This document shows, one piece after another, positions 18,325 to 26,701 of a stretch of 62,456 nt of DNA; the stretch's first letter is position 1; each line of letters begins with the position of its first letter. Made by a program: the position numbers and the translations under genes. Source of the DNA: Paludibacteraceae bacterium. Lineage in GTDB: Bacteria > Bacteroidota > Bacteroidia > Bacteroidales > Paludibacteraceae. The DNA lies in assembly GCA_017938155.1 (NCBI GenBank), contig JAGBCD010000009.1, forward strand, positions 1 through 62,456, given 5' to 3'. The notes beneath the pieces were generated by a model, which was not told where the DNA came from, did not search any database, and saw nothing but the letters and a program-made list of their open reading frames with translations.

Positions 18325-19779
18325 ATGAAAAACTTAATAAACAACTTATCTATGATTACGGAACAAGAAATCTACCGCAGAAGAGATATGCGGGATATTT
18401 TCACTTTCACCATTGACCCTGCTGATGCCAAAGATTTTGATGACGCCATTTCTTACCATCGTATGGAGAATGGCAACTATCAAATAGGTGTCCATATAGC
18501 AGACGTGACCCATTATGTTTTACCAGGGTCTGAGATTGATATCGCAGCATATGAGAAAGCCACTTCTACATATTTGGTAGATGAGGTTTTTCCCATGTTA
18601 CCTGAAGCATTGTGCAACGACCTATGTTCGCTTCGCCCTAACGAGGAAAAATTGTGTATGTCTATTGTTTTTGACATCTCCCCGGACGCACAAGTTCTCA
18701 AGCATAAAGTATCCCGTACGGTAATTAAGAGCAACTGTCGTTTGTCTTACGAACAAGCAGATGACCTATTGAATGGTAAAAGAGCAGATATTGCTTCATC
18801 TATAGAAGAACAACTCAGAGAGAGTCTCAAAGAGTTGAACTTTTTGGCTAAACAATTTCGTCAAAAACGCATCGCCAAGGGTGCTTTGGAGCTGGAACAA
18901 GAGGAAATGAGATTTCGCTTGGATGAAAACAAATTTCCTGTAGAGATATACTTTGAGCAATCCACAGATGCTCATCAACTTATTGAGGAATTTATGTTGC
19001 TTGCCAATCGTACCATTGCAACCTTGTTGGCTCAATATGTCCCAATGGTTTATCGTGTGCATGATTTGCCTAATAAAGAGAAAATGGCTCTTCTCAAACG
19101 ATTTACCAAACGGAGAGGAGATGCTATCCCTGCCAGTACGGTGAAGATGCTCACAATGCGTGCAATGGCTAAGGCCGTTTATGCAACGCACAACATCGGT
19201 CACTATGGATTGGCATTTGATTATTACACCCATTTCACATCCCCTATTAGACGTTACCCAGACATGATGGTGCATCGTTTGGTGAGCATCTACCTTTTGG
19301 GAGAGCGTAAAGCTTCGGAATTGATTACACCATATGCTCACTACAAAGACATAGAACAAGTAGAAACAGCATGCCAACATTGTACGGATATGGAAGTAAC
19401 TGCAACGACTGCAGAGCGTGACTCTATCAAATACATGCAAGTTCTTTGGTTACAATCTTTTGTAGGACAAGAATTTGATGGTGTCATCTCTTCCGTTACT
19501 GATTTTGGATTGTTTGTCCAACTGAACGATTCCCACTGTGAAGGCCTGATTCCAATAAGGACCTTAAGTCCAACGGAGCATTTGGTCTTTGACGAACGTA
19601 ATTTCCGTTTGATTTCCCAGCCCAACAAGCGCGTCCGCAGGGGGCACTTCACCGAATTGCCAAATCCCACCAAATCGTTGGAGTTTACTTTGGGCGATAA
19701 TGTACGCGTTCGGGTAGTCAAAGCTGATGTAAATAGACGATTGGTTGATTTTGAATTGATATCACACGAAAAGGTATAA
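18325..19779 (+). CDS. RNase II/R-family exoribonuclease lacking N-terminal cold-shock domains
   Basis: 3'-5' exoribonuclease with the RNB catalytic domain and one S1 domain. From ATG 18325 the protein enters the catalytic domain after about 20 residues with RRRDMRDIFTFTIDPADAKD, carrying the metal-binding aspartates (IDPADAKDFDDAIS). FTSPIRRYPDMMVHRL is the RNB C-terminal signature. S1 spans about residues 395-480 (GVISSVTDFGLFVQL). Usual RNase R is over 700 aa with two N-terminal cold-shock domains; here it is 484 aa and these are missing. The promoter directly upstream argues that this is its natural start. An insertion of about 15 residues sits in the S1 domain. Confidence 0.85.
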   Translation: MKNLINNLSMITEQEIYRRRDMRDIFTFTIDPADAKDFDDAISYHRMENGNYQIGVHIADVTHYVLPGSEIDIAAYEKATSTYLVDEVFPMLPEALCNDLCSLRPNEEKLCMSIVFDISPDAQVLKHKVSRTVIKSNCRLSYEQADDLLNGKRADIASSIEEQLRESLKELNFLAKQFRQKRIAKGALELEQEEMRFRLDENKFPVEIYFEQSTDAHQLIEEFMLLANRTIATLLAQYVPMVYRVHDLPNKEKMALLKRFTKRRGDAIPASTVKMLTMRAMAKAVYATHNIGHYGLAFDYYTHFTSPIRRYPDMMVHRLVSIYLLGERKASELITPYAHYKDIEQVETACQHCTDMEVTATTAERDSIKYMQVLWLQSFVGQEFDGVISSVTDFGLFVQLNDSHCEGLIPIRTLSPTEHLVFDERNFRLISQPNKRVRRGHFTELPNPTKSLEFTLGDNVRVRVVKADVNRRLVDFELISHEKV

Positions 19780-19836
19780 TGAATAGACAAATATGCCTCA
19801 AAATATCATAAACTCCTATTTTTAGGTCTTTTGGGG

Positions 19837-19868
19837 GTTGTTAATCTCGTTTTTTTATGCTACCTTTG
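19837..19868 (+). promoter_or_regulatory. Promoter of the 258-aa envelope protein
   Basis: GTTG at 19837-19840, a 20-base spacer and TACCTTTG at 19861-19868. The predicted start near 19874 lies between the two possible start codons and selects ATG 19896. Confidence 0.65.
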
Positions 19869-19895
19869 CGCATTCAAAGTTTTTGTTTTGTTTTC

Positions 19896-20669
19896 ATGCA
19901 ATACTTGACCACCCATACACTTATCAAGAAGTTCATTTTATGTGGATTGTTGATAAGTTTTTCTCTTCTTCCTTGTTTGGGAGAGGTTGTTGTCTTGCGT
20001 TCGGGCAAAGTGTTGCAAGGAGAGGTTTTGGTACACGATCAAGATATTCTTATTATTCGCGATACAGATGGGGTTCGCCGGCAGTATCCAACCAGTTCGG
20101 TACTCTCTATCCAAGCCGAAGAGCAACAATCCAATGAATCACAAGAAAAACAAGAAGTTTCTGAATCCGTAACACAAAAAAACTCATTATCCGCTGTTGT
20201 ATTACGCTTTCAAGTCACAGCAGGAGCATGTATGATTCCCAACGAGTCATTGGGGTCCGCATATGAGATAGGTATGGCAATTGGTACGCGTAATTTGATA
20301 GGCAAACGCATATTCTTAGGAGGGGGTATTAGTTATCAACACATCATGTTGGACCAAAAAAAATATTCCATCCTACCTCTCCAAGCAATACTATCGATTG
20401 CTCTAAGTGAACACCCACATTCTCCAGAGATTGGTATGAATTTGGGATATGGATTTGCTTTTGGTGGATTGAACGGCGGCGTATGTGGTGGTGCAAAAAT
20501 AGGCTGGAGATGGCAGTTCTCCACCAAATCGGCATTGTTGTTGTCTGGGTATGTACACATGCAACAAGTAGAGGCCAAAGTACTTGAAACTATTGATAAT
20601 CAAATATATAATTATACTGCTCATAGAGGTTTATTGAGTACAGGTTTAAATGTGTCTATCCAATTCTAA
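19896..20669 (+). CDS. Exported outer-membrane-like protein of unknown function
   Basis: 258-aa protein from ATG 19896, with a signal peptide of about 30 residues ending near LLPCLGE. A small beta domain follows (VVVLRSGKVLQGEVLVHDQD), of the kind found in Bacteroidales proteins that begin with a GxVxxGxV motif. After a Gln/Glu-rich linker, residues about 105-258 alternate polar and hydrophobic residues with many glycines and end in LNVSIQF. That terminal Phe pattern is typical of an outer-membrane beta-barrel. An earlier ATG at 19857 lies upstream of the predicted transcription start. No name can be given. Confidence 0.65.
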   Translation: MQYLTTHTLIKKFILCGLLISFSLLPCLGEVVVLRSGKVLQGEVLVHDQDILIIRDTDGVRRQYPTSSVLSIQAEEQQSNESQEKQEVSESVTQKNSLSAVVLRFQVTAGACMIPNESLGSAYEIGMAIGTRNLIGKRIFLGGGISYQHIMLDQKKYSILPLQAILSIALSEHPHSPEIGMNLGYGFAFGGLNGGVCGGAKIGWRWQFSTKSALLLSGYVHMQQVEAKVLETIDNQIYNYTAHRGLLSTGLNVSIQF

Positions 20670-20683
20670 TTGCATACTATAAA

Positions 20684-20887
20684 TTGAAGGCAAGTATATT
20701 AAATAGGAATAAAAAACAGGCCCGTAAGCATAGAGTCACCATCCTTCTCAACGATAGTGAGATGCGTGTGCTTACCAGACATTGCGAAAAATATATGATT
20801 CGAAATAGAGCTAAATTTGTTAGAGAAGCCTTGATGCGAAACATTCTCAAACAAATGGACAAAGATGCTCCTACTTTATTTGATTGA
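20684..20887 (+). CDS. Small basic protein, ribbon-helix-helix-like
   Basis: 67-aa very basic protein starting at a TTG codon (20684), 15 bases after the preceding gene. After a Lys/Arg-rich N-terminus, HRVTILLNDSEMRVLTRHCE has the beta-strand plus helix pattern of ribbon-helix-helix DNA-binding proteins. RNRAKFVREALMRNILKQMD fits the second helix. It is too short to be certain, but its reading pattern is unlike a random ORF. Possible target: its own operon with the envelope protein upstream. Start and function are inferred. Confidence 0.55.
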   Translation: MKASILNRNKKQARKHRVTILLNDSEMRVLTRHCEKYMIRNRAKFVREALMRNILKQMDKDAPTLFD

Positions 20888-20947
20888 CACATAGAGTTTA
20901 TGATTTACAATTAATGTGCTTTTTATAGTTTTAAAAAGTGCATTTTT

Positions 20948-20978
20948 TTTGTTTATTCAAAAATATTATATAACTTTG
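20948..20978 (+). promoter_or_regulatory. Promoter of the AraC-family gene
   Basis: TTTG at 20948-20951, a 19-base spacer and TAACTTTG at 20971-20978. The start codon is 24 bases downstream. Confidence 0.75.
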
Positions 20979-21001
20979 CATTTGAAAACATATATTTTTT
21001 T

Positions 21002-21844
21002 ATGAAAAACAATAATATTCCGCTATTAGATTGCCCTGTAGATTTTTTAATAGGAGATGCTTCAGGTAAGGTTCTTAATGAGTATGGTAGATTTCCTTGT
21101 AAAATCAAGTGTGGTGTGTATGCTATTGTTGTAAAGGGAACGGCAAGGGCTACTATCAACATCACGCAATATGATTTCAAAGAAAATGATGTTGTATTGT
21201 TGGAGCCTGGCGGTTTTTTGCTGATTCATGAATTTTCAGAAGACGCTTTGATTTACTATATATTATTTTCTTCATCTTTCTTAGAGAAGAACACGTATAA
21301 CAACCGTATGACGTTGGGGTCTGTTCGTTTGAAAACCCCTGTTGTTACTGTAACAGATGAGCAAAAGGAAGTAATTAAAAAATCGGTAATGGTATTGATT
21401 GAAGCTTCCAATTGTCAACCATCTATGCTCAATAGTAAGAGCATGGTTCATATTTTCAACATGGTGCAACAAGGTTATACAGCGTATGCAAAGAGTCAAA
21501 GTGATTATACAGATCGTCCTATTGACCGCAAAACGGAGATTTACCAAGACTACTCCCGCTTGGTCCTGGCTCATTATACAGAGTGGCATCACGTATCCAA
21601 GTATGCAGAAGCGATGCATATAACGTTACCCCACTTGTGCAGTACTATCAAGCAAGTAAGTGGAAATACGGCTGGGGATCTGATTACCGAGGCTATTTTG
21701 ACTGATGCAAAAGCGCAACTCAAGATTACCAATATGCAAGTCAAGGAGATTGCTTTCTCGTTAGGATTTGAGAATGTAGCATTCTTCAATCGCTTTTTTA
21801 AGTCCCATACGGGTGTTACTCCAAAGACATATCGTAACATGTAA
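21002..21844 (+). CDS. AraC-family transcriptional regulator
   Basis: 280-aa regulator. The N-terminal half (about 1-140) is a cupin-like sensing domain (YGRFPCKIKCGVYAIVVKGT). The C-terminal about 100 residues are the double helix-turn-helix of AraC proteins. The second recognition region reads VKEIAFSLGFENVAFFNRFF, then KSHTGVTPKTYRNM, which matches the family signature. Monocistronic with its own promoter and terminator. Nothing nearby identifies the ligand or targets. Confidence 0.9.
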   Translation: MKNNNIPLLDCPVDFLIGDASGKVLNEYGRFPCKIKCGVYAIVVKGTARATINITQYDFKENDVVLLEPGGFLLIHEFSEDALIYYILFSSSFLEKNTYNNRMTLGSVRLKTPVVTVTDEQKEVIKKSVMVLIEASNCQPSMLNSKSMVHIFNMVQQGYTAYAKSQSDYTDRPIDRKTEIYQDYSRLVLAHYTEWHHVSKYAEAMHITLPHLCSTIKQVSGNTAGDLITEAILTDAKAQLKITNMQVKEIAFSLGFENVAFFNRFFKSHTGVTPKTYRNM

Positions 21845-21851
21845 TAAATTG

Positions 21852-21885
21852 AACGCCCATAAGATAATTGTGGGCGTTATTTTTA
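21852..21885 (+). terminator. Terminator after the AraC-family gene
   Basis: AACGCCCA (21852-21859) and TGGGCGTT (21871-21878) form a stem followed by ATTTTTATT. Confidence 0.8.
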
Positions 21886-21903
21886 TTCTTTGGTATTGGT
21901 ATT

Positions 21904-21935
21904 TTTGACCATTTCAAAAAAATTAAGTACCTTTG
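21904..21935 (+). promoter_or_regulatory. Promoter of tRNA-Pro(CGG)
   Basis: TTTG at 21904-21907, a 20-base spacer and TACCTTTG at 21928-21935, 21 bases before the tRNA. Confidence 0.8.
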
Positions 21936-21955
21936 CATTCGTATTCACTCAATAT

Positions 21956-22028
21956 CGAGAAGTAGCGCAGTTGGTAGCGCACCACGTTCGGGACGTGGGG
22001 GTCGGGCGTTCGAGTCGCCTCTTCTCGA
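21956..22028 (+). tRNA. tRNA-Pro (anticodon CGG)
   Basis: Acceptor CGAGAAG pairs with CTTCTCG, the D-arm is GCGC/GCGC, and the anticodon stem CCACG/CGTGG encloses loop TTCGGGA with anticodon CGG. The T-arm contains CGTTCGAGTCG. CCA is not encoded. It is the second tRNA-Pro in the window. No integrase or attachment-site repeat was seen beside it. Confidence 0.93.
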
Positions 22029-22030
22029 CT

Positions 22031-22054
22031 AAAAAAGGCTGCAATGCCTTTTTT
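22031..22054 (+). terminator. Terminator after tRNA-Pro(CGG)
   Basis: AAAAAAGGC (22031-22039), six-base loop, GCCTTTTTT (22046-22054). A classical intrinsic terminator two bases after the tRNA. Confidence 0.85.
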
Positions 22055-22186
22055 TGTTGAAGAATGAGAGTGAGAAGAACACCTTAGGAAGGAGACCCAA
22101 CAAATTTGTATTTTTTGGGGAAGAGGAGAATTGACGGGCACACAAGACTGCTTGATAATAGTACGTTGACTAGTTCTCTACAACGA

Positions 22187-23086
22187 CTATGGTATTAATA
22201 ACAACCTCAAGCACCTATCAAGAGCTTCTGTCCAATAAGGAATATCTTGTTGGAAAGTTTGTTTGTATTTACTTTTGTCCAAAACACTATAATGAGGACG
22301 TGGTGTCTTGTAAGCATATGCGCTTGACAAAATGGGTTGCACGCGGCAATGTATTTGTTTGGACTCGGGCAGTAGGGTATTGGCGAGTTGATGTATGGCT
22401 ATCGTAAAATCGTACCACGAACACACGCCTTCGTTAGTAAAATGATAAACACCAGCATGCCACTCAGGCGCATTGATAATATGGAAAATAGCTTGTGCCA
22501 AATCCGCAGCATAAGTTGGGGTTCCTATCTGATCAAAGACCACACCTAATTGTTCACGCTCAATCCCAAGACGTAACATTGTTTTGACAAAATTATTTCC
22601 GAATGAAGAGTATAACCAAGCTGTACGCAAAATGATAGCTTGTGGATTTACTTCCATGAGTTTCTGCTCGCCAATTAATTTTGTACGTCCGTATGCTGTG
22701 TTGGGAGCTACGGGATCATCCTCTTTGCAGGGGATATACTCTTTTCCAGAGAAAACATAGTCCGTACTTATATGAATAACCTTGCAGCCTGCTATTCCCA
22801 ACCATTGCACAGCATCGGCATTGATACGCATAGCTGTCGGTTCATCCTCTTCTGCTTTGTCCACTTGAGTATAAGCAGCACAATTGACAATTAAGTCTAT
22901 ATGATGTTCTTGTACGAAAGTGTTCACATCATCTTGTTGGGTAATGTCTAAGATATAGACAGGGACATCCGTTTCTGGAAGTGTCATGATATCTGCAAAG
23001 AAATAATTGTGTTGAGGGTATTGAGCAGATAGTACCCGCATCTCGTTTCCTAATTGGCCATTGCAGCCTGTAATAAGTATATTCAT
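22187..23086 (-). CDS. rfbD: dTDP-4-dehydrorhamnose reductase
   Basis: Last step of dTDP-L-rhamnose synthesis for cell-surface glycans. Short-chain dehydrogenase/reductase fold with N-terminal NAD(P)-binding MNILITGCNGQLGNE. IVNCAAYTQVDKAEED is followed by HISTDYVFSG and the catalytic Y-x-x-x-K in AYGRTKLIGE. TAWLYSSFGNNFVKTMLRLG also matches the family. The length of 299 aa is normal. It lies 21 bases downstream of rfbC. rfbA and rfbB are not in the window. Confidence 0.95.
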   Translation of the reverse strand: MNILITGCNGQLGNEMRVLSAQYPQHNYFFADIMTLPETDVPVYILDITQQDDVNTFVQEHHIDLIVNCAAYTQVDKAEEDEPTAMRINADAVQWLGIAGCKVIHISTDYVFSGKEYIPCKEDDPVAPNTAYGRTKLIGEQKLMEVNPQAIILRTAWLYSSFGNNFVKTMLRLGIEREQLGVVFDQIGTPTYAADLAQAIFHIINAPEWHAGVYHFTNEGVCSWYDFTIAIHQLANTLLPESKQIHCRVQPILSSAYAYKTPRPHYSVLDKSKYKQTFQQDIPYWTEALDRCLRLLLIP

Positions 23087-23107
23087 AGCGTTACATATTG
23101 GGCGTTA

Positions 23108-23656
23108 TTAAAAAGGGTTATCCAAATCTTTTAAGAAAGGGTGGTTCTTATCTTTGTCTGACAATATCATTTGGTCTTTAGGAACTCTCCAATTGATGTT
23201 TAATATAGGGTCATTGAGCATCAATCCGCCATCTGCTTCTGGGTGATATAAATTGTCACATTTGTATGCAAAGATAGCAGTGGGACTCAACACACTGAAC
23301 CCATGTGCAAAACCACGTGGAATGAAGAACTGGCGATGATTTTCAGCACTTAGTACCACCGAGTACCATTGTCCATAAGTGGGACTATCTTTGCGCAAAT
23401 CCACTGCCACATCCAAGACTTCTCCTTCGATGCAACTAACCAGTTTAGCTTGGGTATAGGGAGGCCGTTGAAAATGAAGACCTCTTACAACGCCATACGT
23501 AGAAGCCGACATATTGTCTTGTACAAAACGAGCTGTTATACCTGCCTGCATATAACGTTCTTCGTTGTAGGTTTCCACAAAGAATCCGCGACTATCCTTA
23601 AAAACTTTTGGTTCGATAACCAATACTCCTTCTAATGGTGTTTTGATGACTTGCAT
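23108..23656 (-). CDS. rfbC: dTDP-4-dehydrorhamnose 3,5-epimerase
   Basis: Cupin-fold epimerase acting before RfbD in dTDP-L-rhamnose synthesis. Seen motifs are PKVFKDSRGFFVETYNEERY, FVQDNMSASTYGVVRGLHFQ (active-site His), DLRKDSPTYGQWYSVVLSA and FIPRGFAHGFSVLS with the second conserved His. 182 aa, normal length. It begins 22 bases after the DUF5686 gene and precedes rfbD, so the three probably form one transcript. Confidence 0.95.
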   Translation of the reverse strand: MQVIKTPLEGVLVIEPKVFKDSRGFFVETYNEERYMQAGITARFVQDNMSASTYGVVRGLHFQRPPYTQAKLVSCIEGEVLDVAVDLRKDSPTYGQWYSVVLSAENHRQFFIPRGFAHGFSVLSPTAIFAYKCDNLYHPEADGGLMLNDPILNINWRVPKDQMILSDKDKNHPFLKDLDNPF

Positions 23657-23678
23657 ATGCTGATGTATTTAGTTACTA

Positions 23679-26504
23679 TTATATTGCTGCTCTGAGAATG
23701 ATACGGATACCATTACGTTGCCAAGGTCCCAATCCTTGTAGGTGGGTTAGTCGGCGCACATATTCCACACGTAGCACCTTGAAAATATTTTCTACACCCA
23801 CCGTGAACTCCATATAGGGCATATAGGCATGCTTGCCATCGGAAAAAGTGGGGTTACTATAGATGGGTTGTCCCGATTCGTTGATATACGAAACAGGAAA
23901 ATCGTATAATCCTGGAGTAAGGGCAGGATTGTTGCGATCGGAAAGATAACCACATAAAATATGGAAGGACATTACCTCACGTAGCTTAAGCAGTTTAATA
24001 CCTGGGATACGATTGAACAGCCATCCCTTCATGTTATATATCACGTGACAAGCCACATATCGGTCCATAAGAAACTCCATGGGTTGCATCAAGTTGAACG
24101 CCTTAGGTTCCATCAGTATGGAGTTGTTGGATGCAGGTATAAAGAGTTTGGTAAATGGAATTTTCTTGCCTGCTACATATCCCAAATCTCCAGCCAAATC
24201 CAAGTGTCCAAAGGCAGATAACCAAAAACGTGATTCTGCAGATAATTGGATACGATTGTAGTAATAATCATCTTCTAATATATATCCCATCTCATTGATA
24301 AAACGGAAAACAGGTGCATCTTTCCATAAGTTAAAAGGCGACTCGACCCCTTGCCTATCGTTGTATATGAATCCTCCTGGAGAATACCTGAGTTGGAAGG
24401 TCCACATCGCATCATGATAATATTGTCGTTGCAAATAGGATCCATCCTCATTGCGTTTGTTGTATTTAAGTATGGTAGGAGCTCTATCGGGCCTTGGAGC
24501 TGCCCATTTGCCGTTGGGCAAACCCAAACTACCATTAGGTTGGTTGTTCATGAAATCAAACCAAGTGATGATAGACAATTGATTGGCCCACTCTTTTTCA
24601 TACTTCAGTCGAATACGAGCAACGTATTGCATCGGCAAAGGCTTGTAATTGAATTTTATAGACATCAATATATGGTCACGATCTACAACGCGGTAAGTCT
24701 GTCCCAATTCTTCAAGGTCGTATGTGAGTTGCAGGGATAGGTTGTGTCGCAAACATTCATAAGGATAATACTCTTTGTCATGGAACGAATACAATGCGGT
24801 TATTCCTCCTTTGAATCGTTTGTCATTCAATCCGTATGCAGCATAAGTATTCATGAACCATCTTGGGTGTTGATTAGCAGTCGTCATTCCTCCTATACGA
24901 AAACGGCATCCTTCTTGTTCGTTGTAAGAGAAAGTATTGAACACTGGTCCAAAATCCCATTTACTTTTGTTTCGTTCCATAGTTGTTGGAACATACTCTT
25001 GGATAAGATCTTGTATTGTGTTGACCATACGTCTAAACTTGGGTACGCGCATAAACTCAGGCACCATACTATCCACCATGGTTTCCTTGGGAGTGAGTTT
25101 TCTAGGTCGCAACTGCGCCCACTCTTCGTACCCCTTAGTCTTAGCATCTTTCAAGGTAACAACAGCTCCAGACATTCTAAATAAACTATCTGGGAAAGTG
25201 GGTTCAAAATTATAATCTCTAAAGTATCGAGTCTGGTGGGCATAGATATTACGATAAGAGCGTTTGGAGAGGGCAAATCGTGCATAGGTATTTACTTCAT
25301 TAGAGACCCAACGTCCATTAGGCAGCCGTCTAAAAGACTCTTCTATGCTGAGATGGTTGACCCAATTGAGATTGATATGAGGAGGAACATTGATGCTATA
25401 TTTTTTCAAGGCATATGTCGAATCAGTTACGATATACAAGTGTCCCGTAAAGCCAAAACTCTCGCTATTAACAGGAACAAATGCTAAATCTACACAAGGA
25501 GTATCATCTATCATAACCGTATCCATGATATAGTAGTGATAAAAACTGACAGCCAAAGTGGATGATAATGGGCTCACAAACCTATTCAACAGTAGGTTGA
25601 TGTCATTCGGAAAAATGTTCATCGGTTGGAAAACAGCCCTCATATTCTCCGTCAATCCCCCGTTATCAAACAACTTATCAAAACCTTCCCATCGCATGGC
25701 CTTGACCACTTTCTGCTCACCTCTGGAGGAACCATGATAGTACTCATCGGCTACTGTTTCACGAACGGATAAGGTGACCATACGGGTTTCGTTTGCCTTA
25801 AGCAAAGTGGAGTCACGAAGGATGCGAACACTATCGGTATTGATAACCAAAGAGTCCTGACCTATCGTGATAGTATCAACCGACAAGAAATTGGTATCTG
25901 GTATCAACACTCCATGCTCTACACGAAGCGTGTCAATATATTTCTCTACAAACTTGAAATTCTTCCAAAACTTATTCTTATCCAAATTGAAGTCAAATGG
26001 TTCAAGTGAAAAGGCCAATTTCTCATAACTCTCCACGCTATAGCTTTCCATACCTCCCACACGATTGACACCTTTGTTGGCAATGACATTCTTGATTAAG
26101 TCCACCGCTGGATTCCCCCGACGTCTATATCGCTCACGCTTGCGAGTAGGTTTGATAACGACATCCGACAACTTATACACGTCTGGTTCTAACTCTATTT
26201 TCTGTTTCTTCAAAGTTCCTTTTTTTAGGTGAATCTGTTTCGTTTTATAGCCCACCATACGAAACTCCAGAGTCGTAAAACCTTCGTTATTTACCAATAC
26301 AAACTTGCCATCCAAGTCTGTTGTTGTCCCTGTCGTAGTTCCTGCAAACAGAATCTGCACAAAGGGAAGTGTTTCACCCGTTTGCGCATCAACGACTACC
26401 CCTTCCATGCCTGTACTGGAGGTGCTACGGGGAACCGCATATGCTCCCATTACAAAGCACCAGAGAAGTAATACAAATTTTTGTCGAAATCTATTCACAA
26501 TCAT
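23679..26504 (-). CDS. DUF5686 outer-membrane protein with carboxypeptidase-like plug domain
   Basis: Large envelope protein. From ATG 26504 there is a signal peptide (about 25 residues), then a carboxypeptidase D regulatory-like beta-sandwich (GVVVDAQTGETLPFVQILFA ... TTLEFRMVGYKTKQI) as in SusC-type proteins. A DUF5686 region follows (RRRGNPAVDLIKNVIANKG, ESYSVESYEKLAFSL), and the C-terminal half looks like a beta-barrel. The ORF could be extended to 26552, but the promoter at 26522-26553 overlaps that part. DUF5686 function is not established; an outer-membrane transport or assembly role is inferred. Confidence 0.85.
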   Translation of the reverse strand: MIVNRFRQKFVLLLWCFVMGAYAVPRSTSSTGMEGVVVDAQTGETLPFVQILFAGTTTGTTTDLDGKFVLVNNEGFTTLEFRMVGYKTKQIHLKKGTLKKQKIELEPDVYKLSDVVIKPTRKRERYRRRGNPAVDLIKNVIANKGVNRVGGMESYSVESYEKLAFSLEPFDFNLDKNKFWKNFKFVEKYIDTLRVEHGVLIPDTNFLSVDTITIGQDSLVINTDSVRILRDSTLLKANETRMVTLSVRETVADEYYHGSSRGEQKVVKAMRWEGFDKLFDNGGLTENMRAVFQPMNIFPNDINLLLNRFVSPLSSTLAVSFYHYYIMDTVMIDDTPCVDLAFVPVNSESFGFTGHLYIVTDSTYALKKYSINVPPHINLNWVNHLSIEESFRRLPNGRWVSNEVNTYARFALSKRSYRNIYAHQTRYFRDYNFEPTFPDSLFRMSGAVVTLKDAKTKGYEEWAQLRPRKLTPKETMVDSMVPEFMRVPKFRRMVNTIQDLIQEYVPTTMERNKSKWDFGPVFNTFSYNEQEGCRFRIGGMTTANQHPRWFMNTYAAYGLNDKRFKGGITALYSFHDKEYYPYECLRHNLSLQLTYDLEELGQTYRVVDRDHILMSIKFNYKPLPMQYVARIRLKYEKEWANQLSIITWFDFMNNQPNGSLGLPNGKWAAPRPDRAPTILKYNKRNEDGSYLQRQYYHDAMWTFQLRYSPGGFIYNDRQGVESPFNLWKDAPVFRFINEMGYILEDDYYYNRIQLSAESRFWLSAFGHLDLAGDLGYVAGKKIPFTKLFIPASNNSILMEPKAFNLMQPMEFLMDRYVACHVIYNMKGWLFNRIPGIKLLKLREVMSFHILCGYLSDRNNPALTPGLYDFPVSYINESGQPIYSNPTFSDGKHAYMPYMEFTVGVENIFKVLRVEYVRRLTHLQGLGPWQRNGIRIILRAAI

Positions 26505-26521
26505 TAAAACATAATACCTTG

Positions 26522-26553
26522 CAAAGGTAATACTAATATTTTGGATAAACAAA
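26522..26553 (-). promoter_or_regulatory. Promoter of the DUF5686-rfbC-rfbD operon
   Basis: On the minus strand TTTG (26553-26550), a 20-base spacer and TACCTTTG (26529-26522). The leader would be only about 12 bases before ATG 26504. Confidence 0.75.
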
Positions 26554-26635
26554 TTAAGTTGCCAAACAATTGGGCATATTATCCCAAAAAAAACACAATT
26601 GTTGTGTTATGTTGTCAAACAAATATATCCTTTTT

Positions 26636-26667
26636 TTTGTTCATGCGTAAAAATTATTGTACTTTTG
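26636..26667 (+). promoter_or_regulatory. Promoter of the M6 metallopeptidase gene
   Basis: TTTG at 26636-26639, a 20-base spacer and TACTTTTG at 26660-26667, 35 bases before ATG 26702. Confidence 0.75.
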
Positions 26668-26701
26668 CAACGTGAGTTACTAACATTAGATGATTATCGT
26701 T

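Noticed and set aside
18313-18415. Short ORF starting at ATG 18313, overlapping the RNase start
   Set aside because: Out of frame, 33 codons, no support beyond being closer to the promoter; could at most be a leader peptide.
18796-19440. 214-aa ORF antisense to the RNase II/R gene
   Set aside because: Cys/His/Phe-rich shadow translation with no recognisable domain; the sense gene is certain.
21956-22186. Genomic island attachment site at tRNA-Pro(CGG)
   Set aside because: No integrase nearby and no direct repeat of the tRNA 3' end was found in the following sequence.
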